In this document: piece after piece, positions 22,222 to 32,732 of the stretch
How positions within the stretch are numbered: the first letter of the stretch is position 1
Layout of the letters: each line of letters opens with the position of its first letter
Assembly (NCBI GenBank): GCA_033220425.1
Contig: CM065646.1
Coordinates: 4,533,501 to 4,597,500 of the forward strand
Reading direction: 5' to 3'
Source of the DNA: Lepraria neglecta
Taxonomy: Eukaryota > Ascomycota > Lecanoromycetes > Lecanorales > Stereocaulaceae
Length of the DNA stretch: 64,000 nt
Program-made: the position numbers and the translations under genes
The notes under the pieces: generated by a model
Databases searched by the model: none
What the model was told of the DNA's origin: nothing
Seen by the model: only the letters and a program-made list of their open reading frames with translations

Positions 22222-23690
22222 TGTCTCGAGAAGGGAAAAAAGCAGGTTGGATGGACACAAAGCTTTGGAAAGGCTAGGCACTGCCAGATGGATTGTAGGC
22301 TACCACAAACTAGTGGTTTTGTGCATGTGAGCCCCAATACCATTGCCAGGGTCACGATATTGCTCACATCGGTACACAGCGATTTAGCGCGGTGAATTGA
22401 AAACATGTTGTATCTGTATATAAAAAAGGAGGCTTAAGGCATTACATGGTCAGGCATCACAAACATACTCATCGGACACTCTGTTCCCTTTATCTCTTCG
22501 CTGTTTCATGGGATCATTCCCCTCGCACGTTCACTATTCCTGAATCGTGAAGCAGAGCCCTCCAGCAAATATTTTCACACAACGATAAGCTTCGTTCGTA
22601 TCACATTGCAGTGAGGCAGAGGTGTCTGACCAAAGCCTATCATAAAGTCCTGAGAGGCATCCAAATTCAATAACATCTAGTCATTCGACAACCGCAAGCA
22701 ATTGGCGCGGGAGTGCGGCTCTTCAGCCGTGGTGCTGGCAGATCACCACTCCCTGGCTCCATGCTACGATGATCTTTTGCTTTCTTATTCCTACCCTCTT
22801 TGTTATCGCTGTCCGAATCCAGAAGAATCTCGGGTATTAATCCGACTTCCAAAGCCCTTGCACGAATCGCTCCATGGATTTGAAAGTATAACCGTTCGGG
22901 TCAGATCAATGCAAGAATGGCCCACCAATCGAACTAACGGCCGCAGGTTCCGAGCCAACGTGCTTGCATGAGTACTTAAATCTAAAGTACCTCTGCCCAA
23001 GGTCCTGCCTTGTTCATATTGTATTCGAAAGAACACCCATGTATGGATTGTTCAATCCGGAAGCATGGTGGTCGTGTGCGCTTCTAAGAACATCCTCAAT
23101 ACAATTACTGGGTCGCCTGGAGACTGACAGGTCATATCGGCTCATCGCGAAGGAAAGCCACCAGTGTGTCGAAACTTTCGCGTATCTGCATTTACTCAAT
23201 TAGTCTACGAAAAGTCGTCATCATGCAGCAAGTAGCCACACTACATGCATTGATCTGCCAATAGTTCGAGCGGACACAACCGTTCCGTGTTGCCAAAATC
23301 TAGAAGCTTGACCGCCACATTTTCTATCACCCAAACAATAAAGCTTTGGCCACTTTTATGCGACAAAATTCTATGGCTTTTCAGAAGTGAAACATTCCAA
23401 GAACAGAATAGACTGCATCTTGTAGGTACCCTCCAAGCAAGGTTTCTTCCAATTCAGACCGACCATCGCCGTATCATGCATTGTCGGCGCTCCAAGTCTG
23501 TGGTTACCTGCAGGCGCAGGAGTAGAAGACAATGGGGACTCCCCAACGTCTGCAGGGCCCCACTCATGCACCCCCATCACAATAAGAACTGCGAACCCTT
23601 GTACCTTCGACCCTTCTGCAGAAGATATAATACCTGCCATGAGCCTCAAGTCAAATCTTCCGAACCTATGCCAGGTACCGCTACCAAGTC
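22222..23690. other. Gene-poor stretch
   Basis: About 1.5 kb between two plus-strand genes. No frame shows a domain or plausible splicing, and no repeat was found by eye. It may hold an unrecognised non-coding transcript or only regulatory DNA of the rhodopsin-like gene. Confidence 0.35.
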
Positions 23691-24900
23691 ATGGCGGAAC
23701 CCCAGTCAGCGCTCGCACCTTGCAGCGATAATAACGGACCCATGATACTCATCGTGAGCTATGTTCTTATGTCGACGGCTATTATAGCAGTGGTACTACG
23801 GCTGTGTCTGCGATCAAGTCTCAGGCACGGACTCAGCTCCGATGACTACACAATCGCTGCAAGCTTGGTAGGTCTCTAACCGGACCATTTTCATCGAATC
23901 ATGGCTAACCACTCACCAGGTTGTTGGGATAATAGGAGTAGGATGCCTCACAAAACTCGTCCATGAAGGAATGGGAAGGCATATATACTGCCTACCTCCA
24001 GAGCAGCAACTGCAAGCCCTAAAATGGAGCACCATATCCCAAATCTGCAACGTAATAGGAATAGGCCTCTGCAAAATCTCCGTCTGCCTCTGCGTCCTGA
24101 GGATCATCGACAGGGCCCGCAAAGGCCTAGCAGCCTTCCTCTGGATCGTCATCGCATTCGCAGCCGCAAGCCACCTCGCGCAAGTAATCCTCTTCCTCGT
24201 CCAATGCAGGCCCATGGCCGCAATATGGAACCCTCACATCAAAGGAAAATGCTTCTCCCCACACATCACCTATCTAGCCGGCTATATCGGCTTCGGCCTC
24301 GACGCCTCCACAGATATAACCTGCGCCGGCATCCCAATCTTCATCTTACCCCGCCTGCACATGAGCACCCGAACGAAATGGGCGCTCTGCCTCCTCATGG
24401 GCCTCGGTTCCCTAACCGCAGGCTGCGCGATTGCAAAAGCCATCACCCTTAAGGGAGTCTTCGCCTTCGATTTCACCTGGTCTCTCTGGAAACCAGCAAT
24501 CTGCACCATAGTCGAGCACCTAGCAGGCGTGACCCTCGTCTCCCTCCCCGCTCTAAAGCCCCTCTTCAACAAAATGCTCGACATCACAAATCCAACAAGT
24601 GGAGCGGGCTCCAATAGCAAACGCTCCAACAGACCCTATTACCCACGATGGCCTGGTGGTGGTGGTGGTGGTGCTTTAGGGGATACGTACGCGCTTGAGA
24701 AAAGTTTGAGGAGCGATGATAGTGAGAATGCTGGAGGGGGACCAAGTTATGCGAATACGATTGTTAAGACGACGGATTTTAGGCTGGGGAGCGAGCATGC
24801 TAGTCAGATTAGCCAGCATTCGGATGATTGTTGGCCGTTGCCGCCGAGTTCGAGTACGATTACTACTACTGCGGAAAGATTTGAGAGGTCGGCTGTTTGA
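23691..24900 (+). CDS. Fungal rhodopsin-like / PTH11-related seven-helix membrane protein
   Basis: Two exons (23691-23867, 23920-24900) encode 385 residues. Hydrophobic segments follow the family plan: ILIVSYVLMSTAIIAVVLRL, then after SSDDYTIAASL the second helix VVGIIGVGCLTK, and further helices near KISVCLCVLRI, AAFLWIVIAFAAASHLAQVI, CFSPHITYLAGYIGFGLDA, WALCLLMGLGSL and CTIVEHLAGVTLVSLPALKP. The SSDDYT turn, the Cys pair around the Q-C-R-P loop and the LPALKPLF end are typical of the large Pezizomycotina 'rhodopsin domain' family that includes relatives of the receptor Pth11. Ligand and function are unknown. The cytoplasmic tail is Ser-rich with a short Gly run made by GGT repeats near 24656-24673. 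Confidence 0.8.
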
Positions 24901-26379
24901 TGAGGGCTGGGTTTGGGTATAAAGTACTTGGGTATTGATTATAGGATAGACAGGGGGAACGGCGCTTAGGAGTGGCAAACTATGGACAGGGGTATACGAG
25001 CTTGTGGCAACAAGTACATTGTATTTTTTACGGATCTGAATGAGTTAATACGAACGATATTTGGGCTTGCCACTTACTTTTGAAGGCTGACTACAGAACA
25101 ATTCTGTCTCCTTTAAAACATCTCCTTGGCAATAGCTGATTGGCCTTGAATCCCTGCAAGGCTGTGGGCCTTCATTTGCCACAAACAATCCTGACAAAGG
25201 TGGCTACACCTCCTACCCTCACACATCCATCCTTCTAAATCTGCCTCCTGCCTCACCCGCCCCCGAAAAAACTCATTGATGCTACCGTTCCTCCTCCCAG
25301 CAAGGAGCTACAAGCACGCGAATGGACCATCCTCACCCCCTTGAACGTCCCTGATCGGTCCTGAACGAATCTCACGACTGCAATAACTCAACTGAGCGAG
25401 CTAATCGATGGGAACAATACCTATGTATTTGCGTACAACAACCGGGCTCAAAGCTTCAAGACCTCTACACCACAACGATCTCCTAAACATCCGGCTAGGA
25501 TGCAGCACCATCTGTGGAGACCTGGCCGCCGCGATACGCTATGCGTCACCATTGCATGAAGGCGAAGCAAAGCAGCCCTTTCCAAAGGAAAATGCTTGGT
25601 TCGGCATAAAACGCAGCGAGGCGGTCTTCTTGTTAAGCTCTTACAGAGTCGCGCAGAAGCTAAGACGGAGGATAAGTGGGTGGCCTACGGGAATTTTCCT
25701 GCTGACAGAACTGAGAGGCTAGGGTGCGGAAGCACTCGAGGATATGGCAAATAGAGACTTTGAAATGGGAGCAAAGTATGGGAATGAGGTCGCCGCCGAG
25801 ATGGCGCGACGGACGAATGTTTACCGGAAGGCTTGGTAAGGATCATTACCCTCCTCCCTTCTATTATTAGACGTGTCTTAAGCGCTTAGAATACCTATGC
25901 TCCTCAGACCGGTCTTGTGACTTGGTGATCATGTCAACGGAGCGATGGTAATGTTGAGATCGTGCAGTGGGTTAATTCTTAGCGAAGCGATGAACCAGGG
26001 CATGGGTGGATTGCGAGCGAACTCAAGAGGCTGGAGGGACTCGGACAGACAAGAGATACAATTTGGCCAGTAGAGGGAAAGTGCACGAGAGGCTTACTCC
26101 TGTCATAGAGCTGGACCAATGTTATGAAAGTCAACGGTGGCTTGTCTTTACTCATGCTAATATCGAATGCCAGGTATTCGGGACGACTTGCGACCGGTAA
26201 AAACATATCATCAGGGCCTATAAGATTGGGAAATACCAAGACGCAGTAAGAGCAAGGCTCGACACCGACAATGCAGAGTCGTGAATACACATTAGCACCA
26301 TAGCTCCAGTCATGATCATACCTCCAATACTACCGATACCATTTCCTCGCCCGTGAAAACATACCAAACCCTGTTCTGT
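24901..26379. other. Gene-poor stretch
   Basis: About 1.5 kb between the rhodopsin-like gene and the convergent RAD54 gene. A 104-codon frame at 25408-25722 has no recognisable domain and no splicing partner. I see nothing else. Confidence 0.35.
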
Positions 26380-28818
26380 TCAATGACTGATATACTGAAA
26401 CACAGCACTGACCGCCTTATCCGCCGTCTCCTGCCTCAACAGCAAATCCTGAATCTTCCCCAACGCGCCTGCCTCCCCATCGTTCACAAAATGATTCCAA
26501 GTGCTCGTGTCGCCATAAAGCATCGCAGGAGCTTTCATATACTGCTTGCCATCGAGCTTACACCTGTTACACTTGAAGCTGTCATGGGTATCGCTCGTTG
26601 TGCCAGGCTTGTATTGAAAGAGCTCCTTGAGCGAATCCAGCGTGAAATGCCTTTCGACATCTTCAGCCGAGTCAACGACGCAAGAGGATAGTGATTGTTT
26701 GTGAGACTGGCGCTGGAAGATCTTCTCTTCGATCGAGCCGGTCGCAATGAAGCGGTAGACGAAGCAGTCCTTCTTTTGCCCGTCACGCCATACTCGAGCC
26801 AAGGCTTGCTGGTCGGCTGCTGGGTTCCAGTCCGGATCAAAGAGAACGAGACGATTGGCGCCAATGAGATTGAGACCGCAGCCTCCAGCTTTACTGCTGA
26901 GCAAGAAGACGAATTCCTCGCCCTCTGGGTCGTTGAATTTGTCAACAAGCTTTTGTCGCTTGTTGACGTTCATGGTGCCGTCGAGGCGAAGACAGCCATA
27001 GTTGCGAGAGCGACAAAGCTTGTCGAATATGTCAAGAGTCTGGGTATAATTGCTGATGAGGACGATCTTGTCATTGGTGTCTTGCCGGATTCGAGCGAGC
27101 ATACGGTCGAGGACTTGCATTTTGCCCGAGTACCATGGCTTCACGTCTCGATCCCTTCCCCGGGCGTCTTTGGGGACGTAGTCATCCGGGAAGAACCGCT
27201 CACAGCCGGGGAGGTCATCGGCAAGATTCAAAAGGTCCGGGTGATTGCATAGCTTCTTGAGCATGCCGATGGCTTTCAGCGGCTGGCTGCCTTTCCCCCT
27301 CAGCAGGCTCTTGATCTCCGGGCTCTGAATGAAGTGATTGTACAGATCGAGTTGGAATGGTGCAAGATTGCAGAAAACAACATGCTCATACTTGACGGGT
27401 AGATACTTGGATAGGATGTCGTTAGTACGGCGAATGATGAATTTGTTCACTAGAGCTAGGAGCTCTGCAAGTCGTTCGTTTCCTTTCTGCTGGTCTGCAT
27501 CCGTTCCTGCTGCATCGCGCCCGCGAAGGATAGGAAGCTCATATTGCTTTCGAAACTCAGCTCGCGAGCCCAGCAGATTGGGGTTCGCAAAATTTAATAG
27601 TGAAAAGTACTCCATTAGGTCATTTTGGATGGGCGTTCCAGATAGGATGACTCTGCGGTCGACGTTAAGTCCATTCAGTGCAGTAAATGTTTGGCTCTCG
27701 CCGTTCTTAAGCCGATGTCCTTCGTCACATAGAAGTAAGCCAATTGCTGTGTTCGAGAGTGTGTCCACATTCAGTCGAAGGGTTTCGTAAGAAACAATTA
27801 ACACAGGTCGCACAACCGCTCGACCACTCGCAACGGACCATTGTTGGAGCTGCTGGGTAAGCTCCTCCTTCGAAGCCTTGCCGTCGACAGCAAAAGGAGT
27901 AACGGCATCCTTCCCGAGCCACTTGACTAGCTCATTGGCCCAGTTCCGTACCAAACTTGACGGGCAGGCTATAACACACTTTTGAATCGTAGACTTGCCA
28001 GCCTCAGGTGATTGTTTCAAGAGAGTCCACATCAGAGCTATGCATTGTAGAGTCTTGCCCAACCCCATCTCGTCAGCCATGATGCACCCATTGGCTTTCT
28101 GATCGATCAAGCCCGTAACGCATCTATATAGAAACTTGACACCCTCGACCTGATGAGGTCTCAGTACCTTCGCCAGCTTTGGATCGATGACCACAGGAAC
28201 CTTTGGGTGGTCATCAACCTCCTTCTTCAAGCCTAATATATCCGCCAAGCTCCTGTGCATTATTGGGACATCGAGCTTCGGCTTGTTCTCCTCTTGGCTC
28301 ATTTTGACCACCTCTTCTGCTGAAGTATGCCTATCATCGATCGTAGGGTCGAAGAGTACGATGGCGAATTCTCCGCTAGGGTCGTGTAGAGGCTTCGCAA
28401 CGAAAACCGCTCCCTTGCGCATCCCTAAAGTGGGGGCTGGTCTGAACGGGTTGTAGTCTCCAGCATCTTTGTTGATCAAGGGCACTGCAAATCGTTGGCG
28501 GAACAGTGTCTCCTTATCCTTCACCTTGAAGACAGGAAACTTGTTGGCGTCTCGATTGGCTAGGGCAAGGCGGTCCTCGTTCGTGTAAGGCTTGTCTCCA
28601 TCCTCGACACTGCCATCTGCATCTGCATAGCTAATCTTCCGCTTCTTCCTGGCTGGCTTCTCTGAAGCCCGAGTCGGTGTGGCAGAGCCAGGACATCGAA
28701 AAGGCTTGATGAGTCGATCTATCGATTGTGGTCCGCCCCCATAGAGGCGAGAGGCCTTCTGGGAGACTGGGGTGTTTTCCTTGTCGGCGGAGGGGTCAAT
28801 AGGCTTTGGTCTATGCAT
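26380..28818 (-). CDS. RAD54: Rad54, Swi2/Snf2-type DNA translocase of homologous recombination
   Basis: Rad54 works with Rad51 in the nucleus. It drives strand invasion and remodels chromatin during double-strand-break repair. One uninterrupted exon from ATG 28818 encodes 812 residues, a normal length. After a disordered N-terminus with a conserved basic patch (RLIKPFRCPGSATPTR, PARKKRKISY) comes the ATPase: Walker A in DEMGLGKTLQ at about residues 249-258, DEGH at 365-368, and VILSGTPIQNDL. The second RecA lobe carries YSGKMQVLDRML, SSKAGGCGLNLIGANRL and QALARVWRDGQKK (motif VI). The C-terminal zinc-binding-like segment has FKCNRCKLDG. All motifs look intact. It is convergent with the region downstream of the rhodopsin-like gene. 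Confidence 0.96.
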   Translation of the reverse strand: MHRPKPIDPSADKENTPVSQKASRLYGGGPQSIDRLIKPFRCPGSATPTRASEKPARKKRKISYADADGSVEDGDKPYTNEDRLALANRDANKFPVFKVKDKETLFRQRFAVPLINKDAGDYNPFRPAPTLGMRKGAVFVAKPLHDPSGEFAIVLFDPTIDDRHTSAEEVVKMSQEENKPKLDVPIMHRSLADILGLKKEVDDHPKVPVVIDPKLAKVLRPHQVEGVKFLYRCVTGLIDQKANGCIMADEMGLGKTLQCIALMWTLLKQSPEAGKSTIQKCVIACPSSLVRNWANELVKWLGKDAVTPFAVDGKASKEELTQQLQQWSVASGRAVVRPVLIVSYETLRLNVDTLSNTAIGLLLCDEGHRLKNGESQTFTALNGLNVDRRVILSGTPIQNDLMEYFSLLNFANPNLLGSRAEFRKQYELPILRGRDAAGTDADQQKGNERLAELLALVNKFIIRRTNDILSKYLPVKYEHVVFCNLAPFQLDLYNHFIQSPEIKSLLRGKGSQPLKAIGMLKKLCNHPDLLNLADDLPGCERFFPDDYVPKDARGRDRDVKPWYSGKMQVLDRMLARIRQDTNDKIVLISNYTQTLDIFDKLCRSRNYGCLRLDGTMNVNKRQKLVDKFNDPEGEEFVFLLSSKAGGCGLNLIGANRLVLFDPDWNPAADQQALARVWRDGQKKDCFVYRFIATGSIEEKIFQRQSHKQSLSSCVVDSAEDVERHFTLDSLKELFQYKPGTTSDTHDSFKCNRCKLDGKQYMKAPAMLYGDTSTWNHFVNDGEAGALGKIQDLLLRQETADKAVSAVFQYISH

Positions 28819-29543
28819 TGACGAGAGTCTGCTTCACGAATCATCTAGAGTATCGTGCTCCAAAGATGTTGTCGGCTTTCCTGTGGATTAATGGAAGTGG
28901 AGATGCGTCCTAGATTTGCCACTGAGACGCGACTTACGCTAGTCGCGAAGTCACGTGGCTGGAATGATTTTGAGACTCAGCAACTCAAAAGCATTTAAGT
29001 GCGCAGAAAGTACACGGAAAGTACACAGGAATTATACAAAGAGTGTTCCCGAGACGTTGACCATGGATTTTTTTTGGGTTTTGAGCCTACATGATGTTCG
29101 AATGTAATGGTCATGTAACTTGGGGAGGTCCAACCCTAGCTTCTTCTCCTTGACGCTCTTGAATATCTTCAAGATATTTTGCACATATCTTAGAGAAATA
29201 TCTTTCAAAAGCGTCTCCACCTCGGGGAACTGCCACTCCACAACGTTTCAATACGTTTCCAAAGAGCAATCAGTGGTCTGCTTCTTTGGCCCCTTTGCAT
29301 ACAATATTTCCATGCTTCACATATAAATCCTAACATATTCGTAATGTATTTGGCAAGAAACCAGAATTCGCGCTTATCCCAGCCCCTCTTTTGCTAGCGC
29401 TGCCCCTATATCATGAAAATCTTTGTCCAAGTGGCCTTTAATTGGTAAATTTCCACAAGCATCGAGTGTCCACCTCGGAATCATTTCCTGAAACATCGTC
29501 CATCTCGGTTCATTTCTGAATACTGCTCACAATTCTGTGAGCC
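28819..29543. other. Divergent intergenic region, RAD54 / Cys-rich gene
   Basis: About 725 bp holding the promoter of RAD54 and that of the plus-strand gene at 29544. GAGTCATGTGGCT-like and CACGTGG-like sites occur near 28950-28960 (TCACGTGGC), a possible bHLH E-box core. The rest is AT-rich without a gene. Confidence 0.35.
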
Positions 29544-30435
29544 ATGGAAGACGCAGCACACTTCCACATAGAGGCCAATGCAGCCAGGGCTTGGATCGAA
29601 GCCTTAGGAAAGGGGAGCACTCCTCCTCCAGCCGCTGGCGAGAGGAAAGTGACCGAAGTTAATATCGATGAGACCAACCAACGACCTTTCCATACTCACA
29701 GCTTCCCAGGTTCGCGACGAGCCTCCCACCAACCCCGCCTGCGGTTGCACCACCAATTGCGCCCACAGCGGCAGATGCAAGTGTTCGAGATGGGGTGCTG
29801 CCTGCTCTTCCGCCTGCAGTTGCAGCGCTTCATCCACCTGCAAGAGCCCCTTCAAGGACCTTAGCCAGATCTTTGGTGCCGACCATGCAAATCTTCCCGC
29901 CAGTGCCTGCTTCACCAAGTATGTCAAGAAGCACAAAGGCGCCGTCAGCGTTGAGGAACTACGCTCTCTACTCATTGGGACTTTGGGCGCACCATTCGAA
30001 GACGATATATTCAACTCTGAGTTGGGGTTCGACGAGTTCATTCTTGAATGGAAGGAGCGATGGGGCAAGGGGTTCGAGAGCGAAGGAGAGCGCGGGCAGC
30101 ACTTGCAGGCATTGTTTCGCTACGGACTGGCAAGTGCAGAGTATGGAGGGGGTATGTGGTATTACTCTTTCTGTGAGCGACAATGGTGCCAGAGTGACTG
30201 TCTATGGCATTGCAAGGTGCGTGGCACTTGTAGTGACTGGAATAGTTGGCACTGTTCCCGGTGTAAAAGGTGTGCTTATGGCGTGCTGATGCCTTGTGAG
30301 GGATGTGGAGGTATTACTGAGATGTTCAACCGCTGCGTAAGGAGTATGTTGAGGGAGTTCGTGGTCATGGTTCGGTGGGTTATATTGAAACCTTTGTTGA
30401 GTTGTTATGGACATTTATTGTCTAGGAAAGTATAG
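29544..30435 (+). CDS. Hypothetical Cys-rich protein with two cysteine clusters
   Basis: Two exons (29544-29648, 29710-30435; intron of 61 nt) encode about 276 residues. Residues about 45-80 contain CGCTTNCAHSGRCKCSRWGA and then CSSACSCSASSTC, a dense C-x-C pattern that resembles a tesmin/TSO1-like CXC zinc-binding repeat, though spacing differs from the plant and animal form. A helical, Cys-free middle follows (AVSVEELRSLLIGTLGAPFE). A second cluster near residues 190-235 has CERQWCQSDCLWHC, CSRCKRC and CEGCGG. The protein therefore looks like a two-zinc-module protein, perhaps binding DNA or metal. I know no named family with this exact arrangement. The following 30436-30753 (318 bp) is intergenic with no gene seen. 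Confidence 0.6.
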
Positions 30436-30753
30436 TGACGCTTGCTCATTCTGAGAGACTGCCCTGGGAACGTTGATTAGACAGACCAAGAGTCTGCGCC
30501 GCAGACCTCCTATTTCCTTTTCCATTCTGTAGTCTGAGTAGAGAGCCCCGCAAGCAACCATATGGCATCCGCCCAAATGTAAAAGAGAGTGGTAGTGTTA
30601 CAACTTGAAGAAATCCCCCGAGCTGTTCCACCATTAAGATTCCCTATTTTTTTGTTTGGAGACCAGTCCCAAATTCCACCGCATGCTTTTAGATGCAAGG
30701 CCACCTTCGCAATTTCAAATGCCACCAACATACATGCAAAAATGCGAAAGCAT

Positions 30754-32732
30754 TTACATGATCTGATCCTGCGTCATACCTCCGGTCTCCTCCTGACCCT
30801 CCATTGCCTCGCCAGGGTTCTGATACTTGACATAGGTGAGGCCGAGAGGACGTCCGCCATATTGGTATCCGGTAAATTTGGCTACGAAACTATTAGCATT
30901 CAGTTGCGTTGAAAATCTTACCAAAGGGACATACTGATGGCGGTCTCGGCGTTTTCACGAGTGTCGAACTTCACAACGCCCGTGCCGCGGGAACGACCGT
31001 TAGGTTCGTATTGGATCTCTGCACGTTCGACCGTTCCAATAGTAGTAAAAAGCTCCACTAGATCTTCGTTGCTTGTGGACCAGGGCAGCTGTAGAAGTGA
31101 GCAACGTTATCAAAACACCGAGGGACAGAGAACTTACATTGCGAACGTAGATGAGCTCGCTCGGCTCTCCTCCAGAAGAAGCGTAGTCGGTGAAGGGATT
31201 GGGTGGTGCAGCGCCCGCAGCAGGAGCAGCACCGTCGAACGAGCCACCTGCAGGAGGACCACCGTAGCCACCGCCTCCGTGGCCTCCACGACCGCCATAA
31301 CCGCCTCCAAAGCCTCCACGAGCACCGAAACCGCCTCTAAAGCCTCCCCGCATGCCACCTCCGAAACCGCCACGACCTCCAAAGCCGCCGCCTGGGGGTC
31401 CAGCAAATCTGTCTTCGCGAACTTCTAACATGCGGCCCTGCCAGTCGTAGCCATTGAACTGTGCGATAGCGTTACGAGCGTCCTCAGCAGTCTCGAATGC
31501 AACAATCCCTGAGCCTTTCGGGCGACCATCTGGGCCAAGGTGAACATCGGCACGGATGACGGCGCCTTGCTGGGCTGTAAATCACAAGTCAATTCAGATC
31601 TCTGTAGCAATCAAACGGCAGGCACAGTTAGCACTCGGAAGCGGTACTCACCAGCTTGACGGAACAAGTCCTTCAGATCTTGCCAGCCAACGGTGTAGGG
31701 CAACTAAAATGATTGTGTTAATCAAAGTGATTCACAACACTTGGAGATGAGGCAGGGATTAGGAATAACAGACGTTGTTAACGAAGATCTGGCGTCCACC
31801 AGCAGCAGCGGCAGCAGGGGGTCCTCCGTAACCCCCACCGCCGAAGCCCCCACCGCCATAGCCACCTCTAGGCGGGCCGCTGTCGTAGCCTCCACGGGCG
31901 GGAGGTGGCCCGGTAAAGCGAGGTTCCGATTCACGGTCCTGAAGTGCAAGGAGTCAGCACTGTAATTTGCAGGGCGAACTTATGTCCGACCTCAATGGCC
32001 GTTGGGTTTCGAAGATTTGTCAATGCAACTTACTTCTCGAACGTAGACGAGTCTACCCATGAGGTTCTGGTTGCTGAGCGTGTTGACCGCTTGCTGGGCT
32101 TGTTCCCTTGTTGCGTATTCCACAATCCTGAGCCGTGTCAGTCAAGAGGTCGTGCAAACACTGTTGGTGAACATACCCGCATCCCTACATAGCCCGTGGA
32201 CAATGTCCCATCCGTCAATCCAACGTCCATCAACCAAAACAAAACCAGAAAGACCACCGTCTCTACACATAGGCGCCCACCTTCGACATTCCATTCGGAA
32301 GCAACAACACATCGGCAAAGAGCACCTCCCCCGCTACAAGTCGTGGTCAGCTCTTGTCTGAGGCTGTTTGAAATTGTTGCAAATAAGACGATGGGACTAA
32401 CCTTGCCTCATAAAATCTTTCAGGTGATGCCATTTCACATCGTACGAGAGATTGCCGACGTAGACTCGACGTTCCTGCTGGGACGACTCCCGGACCGAAG
32501 CCATCATTTGCTCCTTTGCTTGCGCACGCTCCTCGAAACTTCTGGGTGGCACTGCCGCTCCACGACCGTAGTTTGACCCTGAGTAGCCTCCAGCGCCGCC
32601 AGTCATGGGCGACCTGGATCGACGATCGCTTCTGCGATATTCGTCACGGCTTCGAGAACGGCTTCGTGGCGAGTATGAGCGACGACGACGTGGGCTTCGA
32701 GAGCGACGTCTCGGTGATCGAGACCTCTCCCG
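30754..32732 (-). CDS. SR-like RNA-binding protein with three RRMs, Gbp2/Hrb1 type (first exon not found)
   Basis: Gbp2/Hrb1-like proteins bind mRNA and couple splicing quality control to export. Exons: 32402-32732, 32281-32333, 32177-32184 (8 nt), 32034-32127, 31774-31938, 31652-31703, 31138-31574, 30935-31088 and 30754-30881. The N-terminal part is an RS domain ([16 protein letters not shown]). RRM1 starts [20 protein letters not shown] and has SKGCGIVEYAT. RRM2 starts [20 protein letters not shown] and has [13 protein letters not shown]3 has [20 protein letters not shown] and [10 protein letters not shown]. Gly/Arg-rich linkers separate them. The C-terminus ends GGMTQDQIM. Exon 32402-32732 begins at a good acceptor (CTAAC branch, CAG), so a start exon must lie upstream, within 32733-34000; I could not choose it. 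Confidence 0.85.

Noticed and set aside
24650-24680. GGT repeat in the rhodopsin-like gene as a separate repeat element
   Set aside because: It is only six codons for Gly inside a coding tail; common slippage product.
31000-31431. Gly-rich frame treated as a separate gene, and the antisense frame at 30937-31428
   Set aside because: The Gly-rich frame is the RRM2-RRM3 linker exon of the GBP2-like gene; the antisense frame is its complement.
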